A DNA stretch of 14,673 nt from Chromera velia (Eukaryota; Sar; Chromeraceae): NCBI GenBank assembly GCA_018398765.1, contig JAHBMJ010002202.1, positions 1,126-15,798 of the forward strand. Reading direction: 5' to 3'. Shown here one piece after another: positions 1-7,334 of this stretch. The notes beneath the pieces are model-generated. The model made no database searches and was not told where the DNA came from. It saw only the letters and a program-made list of their open reading frames with translations. Each line of letters opens with the position of its first letter. Position 1 is the stretch's first letter. A program made the translations under genes and the position numbers.

Positions 1-84
1 CCCCCCCGCCCCAGAGAGGGATGTTTCCCGAGAAAACAGAGAAACGAGGGGAAGAAGGAGAAGGGAAGAAGAGACCGTTCTGCA

Positions 85-86
<2 letters not shown>

Positions 87-120
<34 letters not shown>
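87..120. repeat. (CT)17 microsatellite
   Basis: A perfect CT dinucleotide array of 17 units. It follows a purine-rich segment (about 45-75), so the two sides have opposite purine/pyrimidine bias. Confidence 0.97.
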
Positions 121-122
<2 letters not shown>

Positions 123-691
123 TCTGTTGTCTGAGAGTTCGTGTGGTCTCGTCTCTCTGTTCTGTCCTTTTCTGTTCATCTCTCAAGCTCTTAAGCCAGG
201 GATGAGCCTTCATGGCAGCCTTGTCCCTGTCTCCATAGTCGACGAAGAGCTCCTCCCCTCTGCACGCACACACGCACGGAGAAAGAAGGAAGGATCAATA
301 TTGACTGACGTCAACACATCCGGCCTGAATGAATACACACGCAACACACGCGATGCATGCAAACACATGCAGACAAAATAAATTCACACGTGTGGACAGA
401 CTATATCGTCTTTTCTTCACTTCAATTTTTCCGAATCGCTTCCTTTCTTTCAGACAGACAGCCAGACTATGTGTTTCTTCTTCTTCTCCCTCCTTTTCTT
501 CATGAATACAACAGACAAAAAGAAAGAAAGAACAAAGACAAAAGAAAATCACCAACAATTAAACAGCGTGGGCAGGCTCCACCTCCCGACAGACTTTCAC
601 GTGATCACTGGTTTTACATGCCAATGCTCTGCTGCTTCCACTCAAGACCAGAAAGAGAAGAAAAGAAGACATGACAAGAAAAACCACAGAC

Positions 692-806
692 ACACAGACA
701 GACAGACAGACAGAAAGACAGACAGACAGATAGACAGACAATATCGTCTTTTCTTTCTCTTTTTCTCCTTCTTCATAGACAGACAGACAGACAGGCAGAC
801 AGACAA
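692..806. repeat. Two (GACA)n arrays around a pyrimidine-rich spacer
   Basis: Tetranucleotide GACA/CAGA arrays lie at about 692-740 and 774-806. Both are lightly interrupted (AAAGACA, TAGACA, GGCA). Between them lies a pyrimidine-rich spacer starting ATATCGTCTTTTCTT. The same spacer start, again preceded by GACAGAC, occurs at about 394-418. The array and its following sequence therefore seem to have been duplicated together. Confidence 0.9.
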
Positions 807-868
807 ATCGACAGAAAGAAAGAAGAAAGAAAGACAAACACACCTGTCGAGCTCTCCGGTTTAAATTT

Positions 869-2866
869 TCAGACGAACGAACGAACCGCAGCGAGGTGGG
901 TGGAGCTCTCTTTAGGCTCACTCTCCCAGCTATGCAAGGGGGGAATCGCTAGGAGACTCGGCACAGGAGCGACGGTCGGAGAGTCAGTCCCAGCGTCAGG
1001 CTGAGAGTCAGGCTCGGGACTGGCTGGCAATGGCACTTGTGTGGCGAGAGGCTCTAACACGGTAGTGAAGAGCCGCTCGAAGTCAATCGCGGCTTTGGTG
1101 GTGACAAAGAGGCATTTATTGTACGCAAGAAGCTTGGTATCGGAGAGGGAGAGAAAAGTGGGGAGCTGGAAGGAGGGGATTTCGTCTTCTATGAAGGAAT
1201 TGAACTGCGGACCAAGCAGGTTGAGTATCTGCGCAATGCCAGCCAGCAAAAGCTTGTACGCTACTAGCTTCCCCACCTTAGAATCCACTACCTTCACCGA
1301 ACCCACTTCATTCAGCTTTATCTGAGGGGTTAGCTTCCCGGATGTAATCGAAAAGCCGATCTGGCAGACGACCTCAACAGTCAAAGTACACAAATTCACT
1401 TCTTTCTGTGTCTTTTTCTCCGTCCCCTTGAATGACAGACCTACCGGCAGGTGCAAAAGGGACTTCTCTCCCGATGTCACCATTTTGGGTTCGGGATCTG
1501 CTGCTATGACTGGCTTCATGCTCACAGGAGACTCGAACCTGGAGTCCAACGGACCGACAAGCGACCAGAAAACGGTGCTCAGAGCACTACCGAGCTCCCA
1601 CGACACAACCGAACTCTTTCTCTGCGCCAGCTCACAGAGAAGGTTGCCTACCTGCCAATCGTGAAGCATCAGGGCCATGTTGGGACCCCCACCCCCCCTC
1701 TCTAGTTCGGACACAATTCGTCCTGCGCAACTATTTTTCGAAGTCCATCCGGTACACTTTGGGGAGGGTTTCATGTATGTCATCTTGACCATCGTCCAAA
1801 GAGACCGGGCATTGTAGCCCAGCATTCGGGTTTTGGCCTCCACGACGAAGCCGTCGATATCAAAATCGAGCATCGGCTTGACAGCCTTGTGTACAGCTGC
1901 GGCAACATCATTCTTCATCCCCCTCACCGTGCCTGAGATACCATCCAGCACCGGCCCCGACAACTCCGTCGCGACAACATGGATGTCATCGCACAAGCCA
2001 CTCTCTTGTTCTTTCACTTCGTCAACGTCGATGTTGAAGTCGCCTGCCGTAGCATAAGGATCGATCTCGTATATGGGGGTCAAATGTGTGTCGTCATTCC
2101 TCGAGTTTGTGAGACGGACGTGAACGAAGATCATCATGTCCGGAATTATGAGCCGTACCTGGGCATAACATCGCTTATAGAACATATGCGCCATCAGCGA
2201 TGCCTTGACTTGCACGCTGACTTGGATCGCAAACCCGATCTCGTCATGTCCCTGGGCGTCCATCATCACTCCACCCACATCGAGTTTCGTGATCAGAAAG
2301 TGCCCTTTTTGCCCTCCTGAGATGTTGATCCAAATTTGGTCCGATGGCCTGCTCTCCTCTGTCGGAAAGTTCATATTCCTTTGAGGCAGCTGCGCATTTA
2401 GAAGCGTGAGGAGCTGCTTTTTAATGGTGTCCTTCTGCAGCTGGCTGAGGGACTCTTTGAACAAGGTCCGTGTCATAAGAACACCAACAGGGAAGCTTTC
2501 GGGGCTGAAAACGTCCGGTTCGTGGGGGCGACTCCATTCAGTCGCGGCACAACAGCATACCTTCTGACCAGTGTTACACTTCTTACCGTCTCGCCAGTCA
2601 CCTTTACAGATTCTACCCGTACAATCCTCATGGCACGTTGCACCGCAAAATGGGGCAGTTCCTACTACAGTGCCCAAACCGGGAAAAGTGTTACCAGCCT
2701 TCTTGGATTCCTCTTTGCAAGTGTCATGGCAAGAGCCGTTCGACAGAGCTGACTGTAGATTTCCCTCCCCACCTCCAAGCCAGACATTTGGCAGGCGTGC
2801 GTGCGAGGGACCGACGCAAATCAGAAGGAGTTGCACAAGAAGCAGAGGAGACGCCCAAAGATACAT
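869..2866 (-). CDS. Secreted BPI/LBP/CETP-family (TULIP) lipid-binding protein with Cys-rich N-terminal module
   Basis: A 665-residue uninterrupted frame from an ATG at 2866 to a TGA at 869. Residues 1-23 form a signal peptide: a hydrophobic core (LLLVQLLLICVG) followed by a likely cleavage site after Ser-His-Ala23. Residues 46-106 hold ten cysteines, including GTAPFC (69-74), CGATCHEDC (74-82) and a terminal CCC (104-106). From about 125 the sequence resembles the two-barrel BPI/LBP fold. The N-terminal barrel covers roughly 125-345, and C233 and C292 are a candidate disulfide pair. The C-terminal barrel ends with IPSFQLPTFLSLSDTKLLAY (563-582), which matches the family's characteristic end (FPLPTP followed by the last strands). 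Family members bind lipopolysaccharide or lipids in an apolar pocket; the ligand here is unknown. A Pro/Ser/Asp-rich tail (about 608-665) is extra to the fold. Sequons lie at N43 and N181. No intron is needed. Family assignment is from remembered sequence patterns, not a search. Confidence 0.88.
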   Translation of the reverse strand: MYLWASPLLLVQLLLICVGPSHARLPNVWLGGGEGNLQSALSNGSCHDTCKEESKKAGNTFPGLGTVVGTAPFCGATCHEDCTGRICKGDWRDGKKCNTGQKVCCCAATEWSRPHEPDVFSPESFPVGVLMTRTLFKESLSQLQKDTIKKQLLTLLNAQLPQRNMNFPTEESRPSDQIWINISGGQKGHFLITKLDVGGVMMDAQGHDEIGFAIQVSVQVKASLMAHMFYKRCYAQVRLIIPDMMIFVHVRLTNSRNDDTHLTPIYEIDPYATAGDFNIDVDEVKEQESGLCDDIHVVATELSGPVLDGISGTVRGMKNDVAAAVHKAVKPMLDFDIDGFVVEAKTRMLGYNARSLWTMVKMTYMKPSPKCTGWTSKNSCAGRIVSELERGGGGPNMALMLHDWQVGNLLCELAQRKSSVVSWELGSALSTVFWSLVGPLDSRFESPVSMKPVIAADPEPKMVTSGEKSLLHLPVGLSFKGTEKKTQKEVNLCTLTVEVVCQIGFSITSGKLTPQIKLNEVGSVKVVDSKVGKLVAYKLLLAGIAQILNLLGPQFNSFIEDEIPSFQLPTFLSLSDTKLLAYNKCLFVTTKAAIDFERLFTTVLEPLATQVPLPASPEPDSQPDAGTDSPTVAPVPSLLAIPPLHSWESEPKESSTHLAAVRSFV

Positions 2867-3422
2867 TGCGTAAAAAAAATCAAGACTGCTTCGAAAAGAA
2901 TGCTATCGCTGCTGACAGCCAGCTTGGCCCAATAGACCACAAGGTTCCAAAAGTGGTATTAATAAAAGCTGCCACATCCAGATTACCAACGCCTATACAG
3001 AGATATACAGAGAGAGAAGTGAGCCTTCTGTGGGCGACTGAGTGCTTTTTGAACAGTTTGAGATATATAGTTTGGAGCATGCATGTTTGAGCACGTTTTG
3101 GCAATTTTGAGAGTGGCCCCGGAAAGTTTTGGTCCCGATTTTTGCACTATATCGGACTCAGCATCATCTGCATGGGATCATTTTGGTAGCTTTCTGGGCC
3201 CGGGCCACGCGTAGCGCAAAAAACATGACAAAATCTTTTCCTTTATACCTTTAAAGGCACCAAAACCTCGATATGCCCCCACATCGGTGTACGTCGGTGC
3301 GGCGTAGTGCGGAGTCTTATACCGCTAATTATACGGCCAATACCTAGATGCGCTAGACATTAGCGCTAGAGTCTTATAGCCCAGCTTATAACGAATTTAA
3401 ATGTTTCCAAATTTTTAAATTA
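2867..3422. other. 5' flank of the BPI-like gene and left edge of an AT-rich island
   Basis: About 200 bases upstream of the BPI-like start codon resemble the surrounding unique DNA. Immediately before the ATG (minus strand) is a T8 run followed by ACGCA. From about 3070 the composition changes to AT-rich DNA with short repeated words. One is GAGTCTTATA, at about 3311 and 3370. Another is AGCGCTAGA with the variant TGCGCTAGA. I see no gene, and no promoter element I would defend. Confidence 0.5.
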
Positions 3423-3452
3423 AACTAGAACTAACTAGAACTAACTAGAGCT
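3423..3452. repeat. 10-bp tandem repeat, three units
   Basis: The unit AACTAGAACT occurs twice, followed by the variant AACTAGAGCT. It lies in TA-rich DNA with further CTAGC palindromic words at about 3482-3500. Confidence 0.9.
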
Positions 3453-3717
3453 AAGATTTTACTTCATTTATGCATATTTATGCTAGCACTAGCTAGCACT
3501 TATATAAATTTGTTGTTTATCGGAATTATACAGAATTAATGATGATGCATTGCATGGTGGCCTATAGACCAATTAATAATAATGATGATAATGATGATTG
3601 AGGGTTGTTAAAGGCTACTGTAGGCTAGACTGTAGGCTACTGGAAGACCTCATAATAGACAAAAGGAAGTGGCACAAGGTAAACTCCAGTGAGACTTACC
3701 CCTCTGGCGGTGGCTCC

Positions 3718-4215
3718 TTCCCTGATACTACGGGACACTTGAAGTTAAAAACTATTAACTCGTCCACGCCTGCGGCGCGGCCAATCAAGACGGTCTACGA
3801 CAGCGACTCGGGCTGAGTGGCTCACGATCTGTAGCATACCATTCCCGTACATACACCATTCTACATACTAGTCTGCATGCACATTCTACATGCATCTCCT
3901 TGCCATGTTTTTATTGTACAACAAAAGAGATAAAATCTGTTCCACCTATAGACTAAGTGTTGAATCTACTTTAAATTCAATTAATACACTCTACCCAGAT
4001 TTAAATGTTTCACTCTTTCACAAGACGATGCCTAAAAAGGCTCCCATCATGCCATTGGAAGACGATGAATGACAGACACTGTTAGACAGATGGACAACAT
4101 ATAGTGCGCGTCTGTGACGCAGACTATCAAGACATAGACCACGTCTGTGATACGGACGATCAAGTTGGTCCACGTCAGCGACTCCCACCATCAAGTGTCC
4201 TGTAGTATCAGGGAG
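3718..4215. repeat. 25-bp inverted repeat pair enclosing ~450 bp
   Basis: The sequence at 3718-3742 (core CCTGATACTACGGGACACTT) is repeated in reverse complement at 4191-4215 with about two mismatches. Reading inward or outward, both arms translate in one frame to a PDTTGHL-like string. The enclosed DNA and arms carry several degenerate copies of a ~31-33 bp word beginning ATCAAG and containing a GTCCACG or GACCACG-like core followed by a GACTC/GATAC segment. Copies start near 3783, 4127, 4158 and 4189. This looks like the remains of a mobile or satellite-like element. No transposase frame was found. Confidence 0.65.
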
Positions 4216-4246
4216 GTCGCAGTGGCTAACTTCCAATCAGTAGCCT

Positions 4247-4385
4247 GGGTAGATTTCGGTGGGCCAAAGGATCACAGGGGCAACTTTCGATGCCAAAGGT
4301 GCCCGGTGGTAGATTTCGGTAGGCGCCGAAGGCGCCCGAGGGGGGATTTCGGTAGGCTCCGATAGCCTACCAGGCAGATTTTGGT
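4247..4385. repeat. Hairpin-bearing repeat block (GATTTCGGT words)
   Basis: Four spaced copies of AGATTTCGGT or close variants lie near 4251, 4311, 4345 and 4375. Two are followed directly by perfect hairpins. GGCGCC-GAA-GGCGCC is at 4322-4336 (6-bp stem). GGTAGGCT-CCGAT-AGCCTACC is at 4351-4371 (8-bp stem). The repeated arrangement of word plus palindrome implies a structured repeat rather than random AT-rich DNA. Confidence 0.8.
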
Positions 4386-4714
4386 ATTTTTAATTGAGAC
4401 TCTGATAAAAAACTTTAAATAGGTAATGCCAGGAGGGTAGTGACTTACAGACTTCAAGATAGTCTTAAGTGTTTGAAGGGTCGGAAGTTTGATCCAAGAA
4501 GTTTAATCTCTGATGCTAGGATCTATCAGTAATCAATCACTTCTGGGTGTTATCAGCCATAGATCTTCATGTTTTTGCTCAGATTTAGAGATTGGCTTCG
4601 GAGAGGCAATTCTAATGATGTCGGACCTCTTGAGATGACTGACGACCTCAGAGTTTCTCTTGAGAAAATCTGGATTTTGATTTTTCTTGCGTGATCCAAT
4701 TTTGCACATGCGAC

Positions 4715-5025
4715 AGTCTATCAAGACCGGGCAATTATTTAACCTCAGAGCTGAATAATCGCCGCGTTTAAAATCGAATTCAAACCGTGCAGAAATCGAC
4801 CGGGCATAATTGGATATTCTGAGCTTGGACCGCGTGGTATTCGGGTACTTTAATTTTGGACTGTGCACTATTCGGTTTTCGACCTGACAGTTATTCGAAT
4901 TCAGACCACACACTATTTGACGTCTCAATTTCTGACCGCACTTCTTTCTTTCTCATCGATTTCAGACCGGGTCTTATTCAGTTTTTATCGATTTTAGACT
5001 GCGCTTTATTCGGATGCATATATTT
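4715..5025. repeat. Degenerate 30-36 bp minisatellite
   Basis: A loosely repeated unit of the type AGACCG(G/C)GC..TATTCG(G)TTTT.ATCGA occurs roughly eight to ten times. Examples lie near 4721, 4796, 4826, 4855, 4880, 4902, 4932, 4963 and 4994. Spacing is irregular and units have diverged strongly, so copy borders are approximate. The array directly adjoins the tRNA-like sequence. Confidence 0.65.
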
Positions 5026-5035
5026 TAGAATTCTA

Positions 5036-5109
5036 CTGGTGCCGGAACTCGAACTCGGAACCTCTCGGTCCTAGCCTCTCGTCCTAACCACTAGGCCATG
5101 GAGGCTAGG
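5036..5109 (-). repeat. tRNA-like sequence, probably a SINE head or tRNA pseudogene
   Basis: On the minus strand, TGGCCTAGTGGTTAGGACG matches a pol III A box and D arm, closest by eye to tRNA-Glu-type sequences. GAGTTCGAGTTCC, about 25 nt further on, matches a B box and T loop (TTCGAGT). Pol III promoter spacing is kept. The anticodon stem and acceptor stem do not pair well, and one T-stem pair is A/C, so a working tRNA is unlikely. CCTAGCCTC (5070-5078) and GAGGCTAGG (5101-5109) form a perfect 9-bp inverted repeat across the D arm, which could compete with the cloverleaf. The minisatellite to its left would be the body if this is a SINE. Confidence 0.55.
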
Positions 5110-5844
5110 TCCTGAGTAAAAGATCGTGTTTGCCTGGTTCTTATTTTTCCTTATCTTTTTACTTCTTTTTATCTTTATTTTCAATCGTTCAGTCTTGTCT
5201 CTTTATCTGAGTGTGTCTAAGTAAAATCATACTAAAATGTTTAATTCTTTGCATCTTTTTCTTATTATTTTCTATCATTTTCCAATACTTTTTCATTTCA
5301 TTTTCTAATACTTTTGACACCACTTTCTTATACTTTTTTTATCATTTTTCTTTCTTTAATTTCTTCTTTTAAACTTCAATGTTACTTCATTTTCTTCTAT
5401 ATCTAAACTAGCACGTAGCAGGGTTCAATCCTAGACCCAGCGACGCTGGCTAGATCCCAAACTAATGTGCTTTAATTAATTTTACGCAGTTAAGCAGTAT
5501 ATAGAGCTCTCAAAGTAGTATGTAGAGCAGTCTCACCATTTTTTTTTTTTCCAATTTGTCTTCACAAATGATTCACACATGATAAGTGGGTGCTAGTGGG
5601 TGCATAATGATTAGGGTGCATTTCATTTCTAAGAGCCGTTCGCAGGCTCGAATCGCAGTAAACAATACGATGTTATACCATATAAAATCATATAAAAACA
5701 AAATTCTCACATATTTATGCCCTGTCTCCTTTGATCATTTTGCCCTTAACTTATAGAGCTCGACTCAAGCTCTTCCTTATGGGTTACACTCTCTTTTGCT
5801 TCGCTAATTTTTCTCGAAGAGCCCCCGAAGATCTTTCAGGACTC
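5110..5844. other. T-rich and AT-rich gap; no gene
   Basis: About 5120-5410 is strongly T-rich on the plus strand, with recurring words such as CATTTT and TAATACTTTT. At 5431-5453 is the hairpin CTAG-ac-CCAGC-GAC-GCTGG-CTAG. At 5586-5605 is a doubled 10-mer, GTGGGTGCTA/GTGGGTGCAT. Isolated B-box-like strings (GGGTTCAATCC near 5420; GGCTCGAATCGC near 5646) have no convincing A-box partner. No supported coding sequence. Confidence 0.5.
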
Positions 5845-6246
5845 ACACTGGTTGCTAGCACACTAAAATAGGGGGGCCACGGACCCCTTTGGAGTAGGTC
5901 AACATTAAAGAGCCAACTGATTGTTTGAATGTAATTAACTCTTTGTAAGGCTTGCTAGCAGTGAACTCTAACCCTGTTTTTTCTTGCCTAGCGGTACCTT
6001 TTAGCTGCCTAGCGGTATCGTTGGGCTGCCTAGCGGTACCCTTTGCCTGCCTAGCAGTGTTTTTTCCCTGCCTAGCGGTCATCTTTGCCTGCCTAGCAGT
6101 TAGATTCAGCTGCCTAGCAGTTAGATTCAGTTATTTAACAGTCGTATTTAGTTATTCTATAGTGTCTAGTAGTTGTAAAATAGTTAAAATATGTTATAAC
6201 AAGTATAAATGGGTTATACATAGGTTACTCAATGAATTATTCAATT
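5845..6246 (+). repeat. Left terminal inverted repeat with seven 21-bp units
   Basis: Within the arm, a 21-bp unit starting GCCTAGCGGTACC or GCCTAGCAGTTAG is repeated about seven times between 5986 and 6132. Spacing is exact at two helical turns. Exactly 21 bp keeps the frame open, so the array reads as a heptad (x-C-L-A-V-x-F) in the spurious frame at 5952-6248. Periodic subterminal units in inverted repeats often serve as transposase binding sites; that role here is inference. Confidence 0.9.
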
Positions 6247-6330
6247 AATTTTGAATTATATTAAAAATTAAATGATATTCAAACGTATTTAACATACAAT
6301 TAGCAAAATTCAGGGCTAATTACAATACAT

Positions 6331-6495
6331 TCAGTCCTCTTTGTCAGACTTGGAGTCACTTGAAACAGAAGAACTAGTAGAAGAAGAACCAGAGGAAGCT
6401 TCTTCATGATCGCTAACATCTGGAAGATACACCTCCAACCCTAAAAAGTCTTCTTCTTCACTCAAAATCTCTGCTAAATAACGTAAGACACGCAT
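6331..6495 (-). CDS. Small acidic-tail ORF inside the inverted-repeat element
   Basis: A 54-codon frame from the ATG at 6495 to a TGA at 6331. The start overlaps the stop of the upstream frame (6495-6869) as TAATG. The N-terminal part (RVLRYLAEILSEEEDFLGLE) looks like ordinary helical protein. The end is Ser/Asp/Glu-rich (SSGSSSTSSSVSSDSKSDKED with a break or two of other residues before it) and stops in AT-rich DNA. It could be the continuation of the upstream frame after a frameshift. I tried an intron but found no splice pair that restores the frame cleanly. Function unknown. Confidence 0.4.
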   Translation of the reverse strand: MRVLRYLAEILSEEEDFLGLEVYLPDVSDHEEASSGSSSTSSSVSSDSKSDKED

Positions 6496-6869
6496 TAGAA
6501 TTTTAATTTATGCTCCTTTGTTAAGACTACATTCTTGCACAACAATTCATACTCCTCAAGACTAATGTATTCGGTCCACGCACACGTTTGCTTCTTTGCA
6601 CCACTGCGTGACGGCAGAGCACACGGCTCCTCAGGACTTAAGCCAAGAGAGTAAAATTTTCTCATGCCGTCGATGTGTGTCTGAGCCCTATCCACCAAAC
6701 TTTTATGTGCATCTTCCATTCTCCACAGTCGAAGACTATGCCACGCTACTCTCAAATCCCACCCTGAAGACGGACTACGAGAAGAAAAGGAGGAGGAGGA
6801 GGAAGAAGAAGAAGAAGAAGAAGAAGAAAAAGAAGAAAAAGAAGAAGAAGAAGAAGAACTGCCCACCAT
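6495..6869 (-). CDS. Serine-rich ORF inside the inverted-repeat element; possible captured gene fragment
   Basis: A 124-residue frame starting just inside the right inverted repeat. Residues 2-35 are almost all Ser/Phe, encoded by a GAA/TTC microsatellite (6781-6858 on plus), so this part may be repeat-derived. From about residue 37 it becomes ordinary protein-like sequence (WDLRVAWHSLRLWRMEDAHK, then a CAWTEYISLEEYEL stretch near the end). This part (about 6540-6780) is richer in GC than the arms. I do not recognise the family. It has no DDE or zinc-finger pattern, so it is not obviously a transposase. It may be host sequence carried as cargo. Confidence 0.4.
   Translation of the reverse strand: MVGSSSSSSSFSSFSSSSSSSSSSSSSFSSRSPSSGWDLRVAWHSLRLWRMEDAHKSLVDRAQTHIDGMRKFYSLGLSPEEPCALPSRSGAKKQTCAWTEYISLEEYELLCKNVVLTKEHKLKF
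6781..6858. repeat. (GGA)n/(GAA)n purine microsatellite
   Basis: A 78-bp pure purine tract with GGA units passing into GAA units and AAAAA interruptions. It lies within the inverted-repeat element and encodes polyserine on the minus strand. Confidence 0.95.
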
Positions 6870-6930
6870 TCATTTACTAGTTTGTTTAGTTTGAATTATG
6901 CTATAATTGTTTTTAGAGTTTTTGAAGAGG

Positions 6931-7334
6931 TTATTGAATAATTTATTGAGTAACCTGTGTGTAACCCATTCATACTTATTATAACACATCTTGACTATTT
7001 TATAACTACTAGACACTATAGAATAACAAAATACAACTGTTAAATAACTGAATCTAACTGCTAGGCAGCTGAATCTAACTGTTAGGCAGGCAAAGAACAC
7101 TGCTAGGCAGGCAAAGGGTACCGCTAGGCAGCCCAACGGTACCGCTAGGCAGCCAAAAGGTATGGCTAGGCAAGAATAAACAGGGTTAGAGTTCACTGCT
7201 AGCAAGCCTTACAAAGCGTTAATTACATTTAAACAATCAGTTAGACTTCATTGGTGTCTTACCTTCCACAGTGTTATTAAGTTTTTTTTTAGGAGTCCGT
7301 GACCCCCCTAATTTAGTGTGCTAGCAACCAGTAT
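6931..7334 (-). repeat. Right terminal inverted repeat with six 21-bp units
   Basis: Reverse complement of the left arm. It has one fewer 21-bp unit: the unit that reads GCCTAGCGGTCATC in the left arm is missing. About 60 bp after the outer G-run differ in length and content, with a run of nine As when read inward. Transitions outnumber transversions among the remaining differences, roughly 17 to 5 by hand. Confidence 0.88.

Larger units (their letters stand above)
1..868. other. Simple-sequence region downstream of the BPI-like gene; no gene seen
   Basis: I see no convincing gene here. The open frames are low in complexity and are shadowed by equally open frames on the other strand. The stretch opens with a C-rich run, then holds a CT microsatellite, a pyrimidine-rich zone and two GACA-type arrays. 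Because the BPI-like gene reads on the minus strand and stops at 869, this DNA would be its 3' untranslated or downstream region. I found no clear AATAAA on the minus strand close to the stop codon, so the transcript end is unknown. Confidence 0.6.
5845..7334. mobile_element. DNA-transposon-like element with ~400-bp terminal inverted repeats
   Basis: The left arm (5845-6246) and right arm (about 6931-7334) are reverse complements. Their outer ends read A(C/T)ACTGGTTGCTAGCACAC, followed by a G-run segment (AGGGGGG then C/T then CACGGAC). They are nearly identical apart from a locally replaced stretch near each end, one missing 21-bp unit on the right, and mostly transition differences. Long inverted repeats with internal tandem units resemble Mutator-like or foldback elements, but I cannot assign a superfamily. 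The interior (6247-6930) is too short for a transposase, so the copy is probably non-autonomous. Imperfect direct repeats flank it: 5827-5844 and 7337-7352, sharing AGATC...TCAGG...CTC. They are a possible aged target-site duplication. Confidence 0.85.

Noticed and set aside
469-864. 131-codon frame over the GACA arrays
   Set aside because: Its Thr/Asp/Arg/Gln repeats simply read the GACA microsatellite.
5036-5109. Functional tRNA-Glu-type gene
   Set aside because: The A and B boxes are good, but the anticodon and acceptor stems do not form.
5952-6248. Heptad-repeat protein (x-C-L-A-V-x-F) in the left arm, mirrored at 6870-7205
   Set aside because: A 21-bp tandem unit without stops automatically gives a heptad frame. 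It lies in a terminal repeat and both copies end in AT-rich non-coding DNA.
6495-6600. Intron joining the two frames inside the element (GTAGTC...TTTAG)
   Set aside because: The GT-AG pair and a CTAAT branch-like site look attractive, but the resulting junction is out of frame and stops at once.
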